From NCBI GenBank assembly GCA_905221605.1, contig CAJNDS010002157.1, positions 951,001 to 1,015,000 on the forward strand: a stretch of 64,000 bases of DNA, in the 5' to 3' direction. The notes below the pieces were generated by a model that saw only the letters and a program-made list of their open reading frames with translations, had not been told where the DNA came from and searched no databases. Source of the stretch: Symbiodinium natans. Lineage: Eukaryota > Sar > Dinophyceae > Suessiales > Symbiodiniaceae. The translations under genes were made by a program, and so were the position numbers. This document shows positions 42,720-53,815 of this stretch, piece after piece (the first letter of the stretch is position 1; every line of letters starts with the position of its first letter).

Positions 42720-42846
42720 CCTGAACCCTGAACCCTGAACCCTGAACCCTGAACCCTGAACCCTGAACCCTGAAACCCTAAACCCTAAACCTTAAACCCT
42801 AAACCCTAAACCCTAAACCCTAAACCCTAAACCCTAAACCCTAAAC
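42720..42846 (-). repeat. CCCTGAA then CCCTAAA tract
   Basis: Eight CCCTGAA units followed by about nine CCCTAAA units. It abuts the exon at 42847. Confidence 0.9.
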
Positions 42847-42942
42847 CCCCAGCTGGGAGCCCCCGGCGATGCCGTAGTCCTTGCGGAGCTTTGTCACCGA
42901 GGCCTTGCTCGCCACCTCCAGGAAGGGAGGCTTCAGGGCCTC
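42847..42942 (-). CDS. 96-nt exon flanked directly by telomeric repeat on both sides
   Basis: Minus strand after CCCTAG reads EALKPPFLEVASKASVTKLR then KDYGIAGGSQLG, and ends GGG before GTTTAGGG. It is exactly 32 codons, phase 0 in and out. The acceptor AG is in a CCCTAG variant of the 136-bp ITS upstream. The donor GTTTAG is the first unit of the ITS downstream. The non-telomeric island is little more than the exon, which is the strongest single argument that these tracts are introns. Confidence 0.55.
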
Positions 42943-43080
42943 CTAGGGTTTAGGGTTTAGGGTTTAGGGTTTAGGGTTTAGGGTTTAGGGTTTAGGGTTT
43001 AGGGTTTAGGGTTTAGGGTTTAGGGTTTAGGGTTTAGGGTTGAGGGTTGAGGGTTTAGGATGAGGGTTTAGGGTTTAGGG
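42943..43080 (+). repeat. TTTAGGG tract
   Basis: About 19 units. It abuts the exon at 42942 without spacer. Confidence 0.9.
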
Positions 43081-43952
43081 GCTTAGGAAGGATGCACTAA
43101 GCCCCTTATCGGGGCCGAAAGAGTCCAGGAACTCCTACATCCACGTTTTCGGGGCCCCTCCATTTGACATTTGACCCCAAAGCACCACCACAGCCCCAAA
43201 TGGCTTTTAAAAAGCCCCAAAATGCCCCCCCCCCCCCCCCCAAAAAAAAAAAAAAAAAGTGAAGGATTTGCCTGGTCCCCAATGAAAAATGTTGTTTTTA
43301 GTACCGGAGTGGGGCCTTCGAAGGGCTTTAGGGTCTGGGGGCTTCTATGAGGGCCTTTCAGGGGCTAATTCTGCGGACTTTACATTAATTAGGGGGTCCG
43401 TTTACATTTTGGAGTCTTTTTTGGGGGCTGCTTACTAGGGCTTACTTACTACTTAAATGGCCCCCCCAACCAATCCCTGAACCCAAGAGGCTAGCAGCAG
43501 GGCTTAAGGGCTTTAGGGAGGAAGCTTTAGCGCAAGGGATGGACCCCCAAACCCTAGACCCTCAATGGGACCCTGATCCCTCTGCGTGTCGGATTCTGAG
43601 TGGGTTTAGGGTTTAGGGTTTAAGGGTTTAAGGGTTTAGGGTTAGGGTTGAGTCCTACGGGCCTCATCGGCCCTCTAGACTAAAGCCCTACACTCAATAG
43701 ACCCTATCACCCCGAAACTCCAAAGGCCCTGGATAGCCCTGGACACTCAACGATTGCTTTAGGGTCAGAGCCCTAAATCCCCTAAATATACCCTAGCCCC
43801 CGACCCTAACCCTAAACTCCAAGTCCTAAACCCTAAACCCTAAACTCCAAACCCTAAACTCTAAATCCCAAACCCTAAACTCTAAACCCAAAACCCTAAT
43901 AACCCTAAATCCCAAACCCTAATACACACTAAACCTACTCTCGAAACTTCCC

Positions 43953-44062
43953 TAAACCCTAAACCCTAAACCCTAAACCCTACACCCTAAACCCTAAACC
44001 CTAAACCCTAAACCCTAAACCCTAAACCCTAAACCCTAAACCCTAAACCCTAAACCCTAAAC
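43953..44062 (-). repeat. CCCTAAA tract
   Basis: About 15 units, adjoining exon 44063-44118. A degenerate run at 43800-43930 precedes it. Confidence 0.9.
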
Positions 44063-44118
44063 CTGACGTGGTGGCCTTCCTCAGCTTCACTCGGCAGACC
44101 TCCTTCCACTCCGCGCCC
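44063..44118 (-). CDS. Candidate internal exon
   Basis: Minus strand after TTCGGCTTGCAG. Phase 2 reading: GAEWKEVCRVKLRKATTS, ending TCAG before GTTTAGGG. A phase 0 reading (GRGVEGGLPSEAEEGHHV) is also open. Acceptor is good, and the donor is the first unit of a ~110-bp ITS. Confidence 0.45.
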
Positions 44119-44581
44119 CTGCAAGCCGAAGGCCGCTGTAAACCCTAAACCCTAAAGCCTACAGTAAAGGGTTTAAGGTGTTTAGGGTTTAGGGTTTGGG
44201 GTTTAGGGTTTGGGTTTAGGGTTTAGGGTTTAGGGTTTAGGGGTTTAGGGTTTTAGGGTTTAGGGTTTGGGGTTTAGGGTTTCGGGTTTGTTAGGGTTTG
44301 GGGTCTTTGGGGTTTGGGGTTTAGGGCTTACTGACAACGGACGGTCGGACAAAGGAGTGGCGGGCATGGACCTCTGACATGTCTAGATAGGTTTTAGGGA
44401 CTAGGGTTTAGGGTTTAGGGTTTGGGGTTTAAGTTTAGGTTAGGGTTTGGGGTTTAGGGTTCAGGGTTTAGGGTCAATTCGACCTGACATAGACCCCCAA
44501 CGATTGAGGAGCCAACGGTTTAGGCCTGCCAGCCGGACAGGACTGACGGCCCTTTCAGACTGAAATACGAAGACGAAAGCA

Positions 44582-44643
44582 TTAATTTTGCTTACGAACC
44601 CCCGAAAAGAAATGATACCTATATTGCGCATAAAACGAAGAGA

Positions 44644-44675
<32 letters not shown>

Positions 44676-44900
44676 GTGTTTTTATTTATTTGTTTATTCT
44701 TTGTTTTCTTTTTTTTAAGGGGGGGGGTCTTAAGCAATAGTAGTAAACCAACTGCAGCCCCCCCCCCCCCCCCCGCCCCCAGCGGAATCATGCTCCAACA
44801 TCCAGTCTCACTGAGCGGAACACGATCAGCACCAATTCCTATGCCTTTCTGTCACAGGCAAAGAAGCAAACCCTTATTTGCTTAAGAACCCCCCCCTGAA
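44582..44900. mobile_element. Inverted-end element, TGCTTAAGAACCCCCC family
   Basis: TTTTGCTTACGAACCCCC at 44588 and TTTGCTTAAGAACCCCCCC near 44876, with an inner GGGGGGGTCTTAAGCAATAG at 44720. The same motif appears at 3140-3175 and 62930-62955. The interior has an (AT)n tract. Confidence 0.45.
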
Positions 44901-45071
44901 GATAAAGATAGTAAAACATGTCTCACCCTTATAAAGCCCCAATCCACAAACCCTGAATCCCCAAACCCCGAAACCCAATTGCAACAAAACCCATGGCCCT
45001 AGCCTAAACCCGAGACCCTAAACCCCTCCTACTATCCCTAAACCCTAAACCCTAAACCCTAAACCCTAAAC

Positions 45072-45147
45072 CCTAATGTCGACGGGTGCGTGCCTGTAGG
45101 CGGGATCGTCGATGATGCAGGCGGGCGGCATGGGATCGGACTTGGGC
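45072..45147 (-). CDS. Candidate exon
   Basis: Minus strand after AAGACAG, phase 2, reads PKSDPMPPACIIDDPAYRHA then PVDIR, ending before GTTTAGGG. A GC donor inside (TACAG before GCACGC) is an alternative end. Flanked by ITS on both sides. Confidence 0.45.
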
Positions 45148-45157
45148 CTGTCTTGTG

Positions 45158-45400
45158 GGGTTTAGGGTTTAGGGTTTAGGGTTTAGGGTTTAGGGTTTGG
45201 GGGTTTGGGGGTTTTGGGGTTTAGGGTTTGCGGGGGGTTTGGGGTTTGGCGGTTTGGGGCTTTGGGGGTGTGGGGGTTTTGGGCTTTGGGGGTTTGGGGG
45301 TTTGGGGGTTTGGGGGTTTGGGGGTTTGGGGTGGGGGTTTGGGGGGTTTGGGGGGTTTGGGGGCTTTGGGGGGTTTGGGGGGTTTGGGGGGTCAGTGCTT
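45158..45400 (+). repeat. TTTAGGG grading into TTTGGGGG minisatellite
   Basis: Five TTTAGGG units then about 25 TTTGGGGG-type octamers. The long Gly/Leu/Trp-rich ORFs here are translations of this repeat. Confidence 0.9.
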
Positions 45401-45821
45401 TTGGGGAGCCAGAAAAAATCGGCTCGGGGGTTCTACTTGCGCAAGTGTTTAACGATCCCAAAACTCTCAAAAAACCGAAAAAACAAGGTTTAGGGTTTAG
45501 GGTTCAGAGTTAAAACCTGATGCCCCACAGACCTGTAAAGCCGAAACCGCACGGGTACAGTCTTGAAGACAGAGGTTCTCATTTCAAACCATCATTGTAA
45601 CCCACTGCTTCAGCCGAAACTCCAACTTCAAGCGCCTTGCCCCCAGTAGCAGGGTTGAGAGTCTAGGGTTTGGGTGTTATGTGTTCAGGAGAACATTGCG
45701 GCCCATGCCCACATTAGCAAGCAATGGCCCCATCCCGAAACCCTAAACCCTAAACCCTAAACCCTAAACCCTAAACCCTAAACCCTAAACCCTAAACCCT
45801 AATAGTTGCAAAGGTACCTAC

Positions 45822-45914
45822 CCTGAGCAGCGGCCGTCTGAGAGCGCAGCTTCAGTTCTCGCTTGGCCCACGGCTCGCGCTTCAGATCCTCCGACCGAGC
45901 CAGCAAGTTGCTCA
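45822..45914 (-). CDS. Internal exon with consensus GTAGGT donor
   Basis: Minus strand after AAACCCAG reads SNLLARSEDLKREPWAKREL then KLRSQTAAAQ (phase 1), ending CAGG before GTAGGTACC. A second frame (EQLAGSVGGSEARAVGQART) is also open. The acceptor region is a CCCTAAAC tract, here on the sense strand. Confidence 0.5.
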
Positions 45915-46379
45915 CTGGGTTTAGGGTTTAGGGTTTGGGGTTTGGGGTTTGGGGATTAGGGTTTAGGGTTTAGGGTTTAGGGTTTAGGGTTTAGGGCTCA
46001 CTGTCTTAGACTTGAGGAGCTGTAGGGTTTAGGCATAGAGTCTCGGGTTTATACTGTTCGAGTGACGACGAAACTAAATACTTAGTGGCATGCCGTCGGC
46101 ATGACCCTTTCAAAGGGACTTCTGGAAAGCCCAAGCGTTGAATTTCGAGTTGAGGGTTGCTCCATGAGATTTTAAACGTGCAAGGTGGGGAGCCGAATCT
46201 TGCTGCGGTTGAGGGGGCTGCAGGCTTCTGGGTGAAAAACTCACGGTGCGAAGCCACGGACGTCAAACCCTACGCAGCAAAAACAACCCAGAACCACAAA
46301 TACAAAACCCTGAATGACCGTAGATCGTATGCATCCCAAAACTCCATGACCCTAAACCCTAAACCTCCCATGTTCCCAG

Positions 46380-46440
46380 ACCTCGATGACGATCTCGTCT
46401 TGGAGTTCCTGAGGCTCTGGTCCAGCTTCGCGGCGATAGT
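46380..46440 (-). CDS. Candidate exon, strand ambiguous
   Basis: Minus strand reads DYRREAGPEPQELQDEIVIE, ending GAG before GTCTGG. Plus strand reads DLDDDLVLEFLRLWSSFAAI to a TGA after a TTCCCAG acceptor. The island is clearly coding-like but its strand is not settled. Confidence 0.35.
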
Positions 46441-47604
46441 CGGTTGAGGGTGTAGAGTTCGCGAGGCTTACGGTTTGGGGTTCAGGGGTTGGTGTTTGAA
46501 GTAAGATCTAGGGCCTAAGGGGTCGAGCCATCGTTGGGCCGATGCAGCAGCGACTTAGCACCCTCTTCCAAGGTCTTTATGACCACCAACCATGCGATTG
46601 ATTTGGCGGCTTGCAAACCTCCTAAACCCTCAAACCCCTGAAACCCCTGAAGCCCAAAAACCGCAAAACCCCAAAACCCCGCCGATGCTCAACGCGCACC
46701 CTCAACCCAGAATCTGTGGAGACCCACTTCTTAAAGCTTCGGAACAAATATTCCGAAGATGATCATTCTTAACCATATTAAGCAAGGGCTTTGGGTTTAC
46801 TGAAAAAATGTCTGAAGATGGTCCAAATTCAGGGCCTTGGGGGTTTGCAGGGGTTAAGGTTTATAGGGTTTCGGGTTTTGGGGTTTAGCCCGCCAAAAGC
46901 CCCAGAAGAGGCACCGAAAGACTGGGCCGCCCGTGCCGTCATGGCAATCGGGGGCGCGCCGACCGAGCCGTGCTTTGCAGCTCCCTGGGTCTACAGGCCG
47001 TACCGTTTACCAGGCTTTCACGCCGGGTTTGTGGGCTTGCTGTATGTTTTTGTCAGCACGAGCGCCCTTAGGGTGTAGGGTTTGGGGTTTAAGGCTCTGC
47101 AGGCTTGAAGTTTGTAGGCTCGGGGGGGCTGGCTGACGAGGAGTTGGTCCTCGTCTTAACCTTGGGCTGGTTTTTTGAGTACCAGGGGTTAGAAAACCAC
47201 CCTCAACCCTAGGGCCGAAACCCTGAACCCTAAACCCTAAACCCTCACCCTTAACCCTGAAAATCTGCCGAAGAAGATGGTCCCGTGGTGTTTTAGTGAC
47301 GCTTCTTCTGTGTTCTTCGGGTTTCGGGAGTTCGGGTGTGGGGCTTGCGAGGCTGGAACAACATTGTGTGCGCTTTTTTGTTGCCCTCTATCTACAAGAA
47401 ATCACACTGGTATCCCTGAAAGCCCATATAATTCAAGCCACCGGATGAAAGTATGAAAGTTTAGGGTTTAGCGGCTAAGGATTAGGGCTTTAAGGGTTAG
47501 CCCAAGAAACTACTTCAAGATTGCGGGGCACGCCCTGACTAACCTAAGACTCAAAAGGGAGCCAAGGTTGCTTTCAGTCTTCGCACTAAGCCCTAAAAAA
47601 CCCT

Positions 47605-47697
47605 AACACTAAACCCTAAACCCTAAACCCTAAACCCTAAACCCTAAACCCTAAACCCTAAACCCTAAACCCTAAACCCTAAACCCTAAACCCTAAG
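47605..47697 (-). repeat. Perfect CCCTAAA tract
   Basis: About 13 perfect units. Confidence 0.9.
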
Positions 47698-47716
47698 CCA
47701 AACAAAGAAAAGGGAC

Positions 47717-47794
47717 CCAGGGTTGCTGAACCCCCCTGCGGCCTCGATCGTGTGTGCCGAATCCATCTCGACCCGTGTGGGCATCCGCATCATC
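47717..47794 (-). CDS. Candidate internal exon
   Basis: Minus strand after CCGGCTGAG, phase 2, reads MMRMPTRVEMDSAHTIEAAG then GFSNP, ending GG before GTCCCTT, phase 2. It lies between a 90-bp C-strand ITS and a 100-bp G-strand ITS. Confidence 0.4.
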
Positions 47795-48009
47795 CTCAGC
47801 CGGAGTCCGGTTTGGGGGTTAGGGTTTAGGGTTTAGGGTTTAGGGTTGAGGGTTGAGGGTTTAGGGTTTAGGGTTTTAGGGTTTTGGGGTTTTAGGGTTT
47901 GGGGTTTAGGGTTTGTGGGTCTTTACAAGGTCTGCAAACGGGTAAAACGTGTTCATAAACAAGGGCTTATAAGGGCCTATGAGGCCAAATCACACGCAAA
48001 ACCCGAAAT

Positions 48010-48185
48010 CTGAAACCCGAAACCCTAAAACCCTGAAACCCTAAAACCCTAAATCCCTAAAACCCTAAAACCCTAAAACCCTAACACCCTAAAACCCTAA
48101 AACCCTAAAACCCTAAAACCCTAAAACCCTAAAACCCTAAAACCCTAAAACCCTAAAACCTTAAACCCTAAACCCTAAGCCTTGA
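48010..48185 (-). repeat. Variant array of CCCTAAAA octamers
   Basis: About 18 copies of the 8-mer CCCTAAAA (TTTTAGGG, the unit known as the Chlamydomonas telomere) embedded among 7-mers. Confidence 0.9.
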
Positions 48186-48466
48186 ACCCTAACTTAGCAG
48201 GGCTCCAGCAATGTGACTCATACGAATGGACCTTACTCTTCCTACACCCTGAGCCTCCGAACCCCGAAGTTACCGAAACCTTAAACCTTGGACCCTGAGC
48301 CCCGGCGCCCCTAAGATTCCTCGACCGTAAGTGGTTTAGGGTTTAGGGTTTATGGTTTAGGGTTTAGGGTTCAGGGTTCAGGGTTAGGGTTTAGGGTTTA
48401 GGGCTCTAAAGACTGGTAAGGACGGGTTTAAGGTTTCGGGTTTCGGGTTTGCCCCTAAAAGCCAAC

Positions 48467-48557
48467 AAGCTCCTTGAAGGTTGGCTGCTGGCAGGAGTGG
48501 CAAGCCTTGAGGATCCCGCTTGGCATGCCAGTTGCCGAACCAGTTGCTGTCCAGAGC
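48467..48557 (-). CDS. Internal exon with textbook acceptor
   Basis: Minus strand after CCGCCTCTCCCCCAG reads ALDSNWFGNWHAKRDPQGLP then LLPAANLQGA, ending GCTT before GTTGGC. Phase 0 in, phase 1 out. This is among the most protein-like and best-bordered islands, and the composition (Trp, Asn, His) does not look like repeat translation. No family recognised. Confidence 0.55.
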
Positions 48558-49047
48558 CTGGGGGAGAGGCGGGTTGGGGTTTGGGGTTTGGGGTTTGGGG
48601 TTTAGGGTTTAGGGTTTAGGGTTTAGGGTCTAGGGTCTAGGGTCTAACTGTTAGGTTCAGGAAACAGGGCTTAGAGCTTAGGGTCCAAGGTCCAGGGGCA
48701 GGGATGTACAGAGTGCAGCCGTGACTCGAAGCCCTGAACACAAAACAAAACACCTTGAGCCCAAACATCCTAAACCCTAAGCCCTAAGCCCTAAGACCTA
48801 ATGCCTAAGCCCTAAACCCTAAACCCTAAACCCTAAACCATGAACTCTTCGCCCCGAAGCCGCGCCAGGAAAGCGGCCTTCGGGGGTAGAGTTCGGGCTT
48901 AGGGGTGCTCTAAGGCACCCTAAGCCACGAACTCCATCGGATTTAGGGGTTTAGAGTCGTACTCTGGGGGGCGACGGTGAACAAGCCAGTAGTTTGTGCA
49001 GCGAAGAAGGCTGGCAAGGCTGGTGAGGCTTTTGGGATTCTTGGGGC

Positions 49048-49140
49048 CGTGGGGTTTAGGGTTTAGGGTTTAGGGTTTAGGGTTTAGGGTTTAGGGTTTA
49101 GGGTTTAGGGTTTAGGGTTTAGGGTTTAGGGTTTAGGGTG
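49048..49140 (+). repeat. Perfect TTTAGGG tract
   Basis: About 13 units. Confidence 0.9.
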
Positions 49141-50063
49141 AGGGCTTTAGGACTTTAGGGATTAGGGCTTCGGGCTTAGTTTGCGGGAGGGTGTGTGTAA
49201 GGTTCGGGTTTTACATGCCACTCGATGTGCTTTACAGCTTAGTAGCAAGGACTTGGAACTCCTGTGAAAAGCAAGCCGTTCTGAGACCCTGTGGGTGCAT
49301 CCTAAGTACGCAAAAGCTACCCAAGAACCCTGTAACGGGTTTAGGGGACCAGGAAGTAAGTTTTGGGTTCAACCCTAAACCCTAAACCCTAAACCCTCAA
49401 CCCTCAACCCTAAACCCTAAACCCTAAACCCTAAACCTAAAACTCTATAGACCCTAAACCCTCAACCCTAAACCCTATCTCCATAAAATGGGGCCGCGGG
49501 GCATCCGAAAAAACTGTAAACCCCAGACCCTAAACCCTAAACCCTAGACCCCAGACCCTAAACCCTATCTTGGATCGGATGCTTTGGGCTTTTTGCAGGA
49601 ACTGCTTTTTGCAGGAACTCAGGGTAGCTGGGGGGCCCTGGGCTCACCTGAAGAACTCCAGAATTTGGTTGTTTTGTCTTTAGGGCTTCGGGCTCAGGCC
49701 TTAGGGCTTAGGGTTTAGGGCTTATAGGGCTTAGGGCTTAGGGCTTAGGGTTTAGGGTTTAGGGTTTAGGGTGGCTTCCTGTGGCCCTGAAAGAGCCCCT
49801 ACCGTATCAATAAGCGGATACAGGTCCAACTTTGCATCCTAACAGCCCTGAGGGTTTAGGGTTTAGGGTTTAGGGTTTAGGGCAAGTTTAGGTTTAGGGT
49901 TCAGGGTTTAGGATTGAAAATTTAGAATCTAGAGTTCTAAGATTTAAAATCTTACCCTAAACCCTAAACTGAAGGGTAAGCCAGGGATTCCCCACGATCA
50001 GGACCACGGCAATGGCGCAGTGCGACTTGGCGGAGGTGCACGTTTAGGGTCTTGGGGGGGGAA

Positions 50064-50095
<32 letters not shown>

Positions 50096-51108
50096 GGGTT
50101 TAGGGTTCAGGGTTCAGGGTTTAGGGTTTGGGGTTTGGGGTTTAGGGTTTAGGTTTTGGGCTTGGGGTTTGGGACTTGGGGTTTGGGGTTTAGGGTTTGG
50201 GGTTTGGGGCAGTCCGGGATTTAGGGTTTAGGGCTCAGAGGTCAGGCTCCCAACATTAGAGCCCAGACACCTAAGCCGTCTCAGGACGTTGTGGTTTATA
50301 GGATCCACTGAAGTAACCCTATGATAATAAGGGTAATTACTCGTTTTGGGGCTGATTACTTTATAAGGGGACCTTGTACCAAAAACGGGAAAAGGGCACC
50401 ACTGGTTTTTCACCCTAAACCCTGAGCCCTAAGCCCCAAACCCTAAAACTGCAACAAGCTGGGCGCCACACGGCGAGCGCGACGAAGCTGACGAAGAGGT
50501 TGAGGTGGTAGTTGCCTTTGAGGGTTTAGGGCTTAGGGTTTAAGGCAGGAAGTTTTTTTCAGGGTTTGGGGTCCCGGGTTTTGCTTAAACGGCTGAGGGC
50601 TTTCGCCTGTCAGCACTGGACTAGTCCAGCAGCAGACACTTGAAGACGTGTGTCCCAAACCCTGAACCCTGAACCCCAAACTTAAGACACCAAACCCTAC
50701 ACCCTAAGCCTGCCGAAGCCCGCGGATATCAACACAACACAAGGTTGCACCTGTTGCAACGGGCACGAGGACCTTACGTCTGGCTCAGGGGTTGGGTCTC
50801 AAGGTTGGGGTGGCTGAGCTCTTCTGCAGCCCTACGTGCTACACTGTTACACTGTGAAACTCTATTCTCAACCTGCCCGAAGATCCCCCCCCCCCCCAAC
50901 GAAAAAAAAACAGAAAGACAACAAGAAAGGACGTAAGTAGGCGCGACACCGAACATGAGCACGGTGGCTTCCACGCAAACCGCATACCTGGGCCCGGGTT
51001 CAGGGTTTCGGGATCTGTGGCAGGACTGCTGCGCGTCATGAGAAGCACGCCCAATCGGCTCTTAATGCGCCCTAAACCCTGGCCCTAAACCCTACGCCCC
51101 TAACACCT

Positions 51109-51440
51109 AAACCCTAAACCCTAAACCCCTAACCCCTAAACCCCTAACCCCTAAACCCCTAAACCCCTAAACCCCTAAACCCCTAAACCCCTAAACCCCT
51201 AAACCCCTAAACCCCTAAACCCCTAAACTCCTAAACCCCTAAACCCCTAAACCCCTAAACCCCTAAACCCCTAAACCCCTAAACCCCTAAACCCCTAAAC
51301 CCCTAAACCCCTAAACCCCTAAACTCCTAACCCCTAAACCCCTAAACCCCTAAACCCCTAAACCCCTAAACCCCTAAACCCCTAAACCCCCAAATCCCTA
51401 AACCCCTAAACCCCTAAACCCTAAACCCTAAACCCTAAAC
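51109..51440 (-). repeat. Variant array of CCCCTAAA octamers
   Basis: About 38 copies of CCCCTAAA over 330 bp, near-homogeneous, ending in three CCCTAAA units at the exon border 51440. The largest variant array in the window. Confidence 0.95.
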
Positions 51441-51531
51441 AGGGCTCCTGGCCAGTCTGGATGGCGGCGGAGGTCTGATGCCGTCTGCCAAGAGGTGGTG
51501 ATACGGTAGCGGCCCTCTGAGCCATTGACCT
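51440..51531 (-). CDS. Internal exon next to a TTTAGGGG array
   Basis: Minus strand after ACCTCAAG reads VNGSEGRYRITTSWQTASDL then RRHPDWPGAL, ending CT before GTTTAGGG. The sense-strand intron downstream is the 330-bp TTTAGGGG array at 51109-51440. The intron upstream is CCCTAAAC-type. A possible next exon (about 50990-51054, RLGVLLMTRSSPATDP) is phase compatible. Confidence 0.5.
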
Positions 51532-53148
51532 TGAGGTTTAGGGTTTAGGGCTTAGGGCTTAGGGTTTAGGGTTTAGGGTTTAGGGTTTAGGGTTTAGGGT
51601 TTAGGGTTTAGGGTGTAGAGTTTAGGGTTTACGGTTTAGGGTTTAGGTTTAGGGTTTGGGGGTTTTGCTTTTTTTGGGGGTTCAGGGTAGGGGTTTAGAG
51701 TGTTGTGGTTTTTGTGGTTTGGGGTTTAGGGCTGTTGGGCGCTTTTGGGGCTTTTGGAGGATGAGAAGGCGTCGGGAGGTTGAGGACGTAAGGGTCTGTC
51801 AGGGGAGAAGCTTTCATGGTTTACTTGAGGCCTCAGAACCCCCCGCTGGTAGAATCCTATCCCCTTCCCTTTTGACCTAGTATTTTAAAGAACCCTAAAC
51901 CCTCAACTTTAAACCTGAACCCTACACCCTAAACCCTATAAAGCCTATGACGCCAATAAAGCCTATGCATCCTACAGAGTCTTTCGCCGCAGCCCCCGGA
52001 AACCCGAAACCCGAAACCCTAAACCCGAAAAACAAACGGGGTCCGAGCCCAAAGAACCTCGCAGTACCCCAGCTCCTCCAAGGAAGGATGCTTTGGGCTG
52101 ATGGGTTTAGGGTCTGGGAGGTTTCGGTTTTAGGGCTTAGGGCTTAGGGCTTAGGGCTTAGGGCTTAGGGCTTCGGGCTTCGGGTTTCGGGTTTTGGGAT
52201 TAGGTCTCGAGTCCAACCCTGAATCTAGGCTTCAGGCATTCATTCGCAAGTTCTTGTTTCAGGCCTTGGGGTCTGAAGGTTACGACCCTCAGCCCACAAC
52301 TCTGCACCGCATGGCTCTGCAGCTTAGATTTCGGGCTAAGCCCTTTAGGTTTAGGGTTAGGATTTAGGGGTTTAGGGTTTAGGGTTTCGAGTTTAGGGTT
52401 TAGGGCTTAGGGCTTAGGGTTAGGGAGTGTGTGTGTGTGTGTGTGCAAGCATGGACTTCGATTTCTTGTCTCGTCTAGGGGTTCGGGTTTAAGGTTTCGG
52501 GTTTTTGGCGGGTAAGGGGTTTAGGGTTTAGGGTTTAGGGGTTTAGGGTTTAGGGTTTAAGGGTACTCTTTGGGGGGGTGGGCTACTTTAAATTATGGGA
52601 ACCTGGAAGCCAGAAAAGGGCAAAAGGGTACCACTGGGCTACCGAGGTTTAGAGTTTCGGGTTCAGGGTATCTCACGGTTAAGGTACCACCCAAGTAGCC
52701 CGAAGGGGAAGACCAGAGGCAAACGCCTGCGCGACACACACACACACACACACACACACAGAGAGACACACGCGCGCGCGTGGGCAGGTTCCATGTAAGT
52801 TGATATCCCTCTAGGGGGGGTCCTATTCTACGGTCGATTCCTCCTGAAAGTCCGGTTGCGTGCAATATGGGGGCCCTACTTTTTTGAATAGAACAGGCGT
52901 GCTAGAATAGTCGATGCATTATCAGGCGCTGAAAATAGCTGTTGGTAAATGTTGAGGCTCTTGCACTATGTTGTTGCAACATCAACGCAACTGTTTCTGC
53001 CAGCAGCATCTGCAAGGTGTCTTAGACACGATGTGCACTGTTTTGGCACATAAGGTACATTCCAGGTACAGCCATGGTAAACAAAGCCAGGGAAGCTGCC
53101 ACGAAGAAAATCTCCACCGAAGCCTCATCTGCGGAATCTGTGGCGTAC

Positions 53149-53607
53149 CTGCAGGTCCCCAGGCTTCGTGCCGTCGAAGTCGGCCTTTCTCATGAACTCA
53201 TCAACAAGCGGCCCTTCCATCTCAATTCTGGCACGGACTGTCCTGCATCCAGCTCGATGCATGCACCACAAGCGACGGTGGTCGAATGTGTAAAACTTTT
53301 CAACACAGCATCCTGCAGCTCTGTCGAACCATCTGGCCTTGGCCAGCCTCAAGATAAGCCACTGCGTCCGGAGTGGATCTTCTTGACCTCTCTTCAGCTT
53401 CTCGACGAGGCTCTCTATGGGCGTCCCGTTCCTGAAACGAGGGCTGATGTTGCTTTGCAGACACAAGATACGGTCTATTGGCACCTTAACGATGCGGTCG
53501 TTACGATCCCAATGGTATCCCGCGGTGCCAGGCTCGTGCTTGACAGCCTGGGCTCTTTCAGCCACAATCTGGCGAAAGGAATCCCAGTCGTCCTCGTTAA
53601 AGAGGAC
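53149..53607 (-). CDS. Exon of a ParB/sulfiredoxin-like domain protein
   Basis: Longest clear exon, 153 codons, phase 0, from GTGACCAG to a strong CAG/GTACGC donor. The unspliced frame would stop six codons later (HRFRR). It reads VLFNEDDWDSFRQIVAERAQ near the start. Residues ~45-125 hold the pattern VPIDRILCLQSNISPRFRNG, ESLVEKLKRGQED and then FYTFDHRRLWCMHRAG. This order (short motif, Arg-rich loop, 'F.D.RRL....AG') is what I know from ParB/sulfiredoxin-fold proteins with an 'LDNRRL' core, common as expanded families in algae. Asp-His replaces the usual Asp-Asn. The family call is inference from motif memory and not a search. An ATG-starting candidate first exon (MSLSSGQSTIPA) lies near 53950-53990 and is phase compatible. 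Confidence 0.55.
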
Positions 53608-53734
53608 CTGGTCACAGGCGGGTTGTGAAGGCAAACCCTAAACCCTAAACCCTAAACCCTGAACCGCGTAAACCAGTAGGATGGTCGGGGTGTCAGGTTC
53701 ACGGCTTCTGGTAACTTGGGAGTTTGGGGTTTAG

Positions 53735-53815
53735 GGTTTATGGGTACTTGGGTCCTTATTATCAGAGAATCCTTCAATTTGGGGGTCTATTTTAGGGTCC
53801 CCTATTTCGTAAACC
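53735..53815 (+). mobile_element. MITE-like family C copy
   Basis: GGGTACTTGGGTCCTTATTA, AGAATCCTTCAATTTGGGGG then TCTATTTTAGGGTCCC. Left end truncated. Confidence 0.55.

Noticed and set aside
45183-45513. Several 70-100-aa Gly/Leu/Trp or Pro/Thr ORFs
   Set aside because: They are translations of the TTTGGGGG minisatellite in different frames.
52593-52865. ORFs across (CA)n/(GT)n at 52735-52765
   Set aside because: Low-complexity translation plus a MITE fragment. No exon borders.
53074-53628. Plus-strand 184-codon ORF
   Set aside because: It mirrors the minus exon 53149-53607, which has better splice borders and a recognisable motif.
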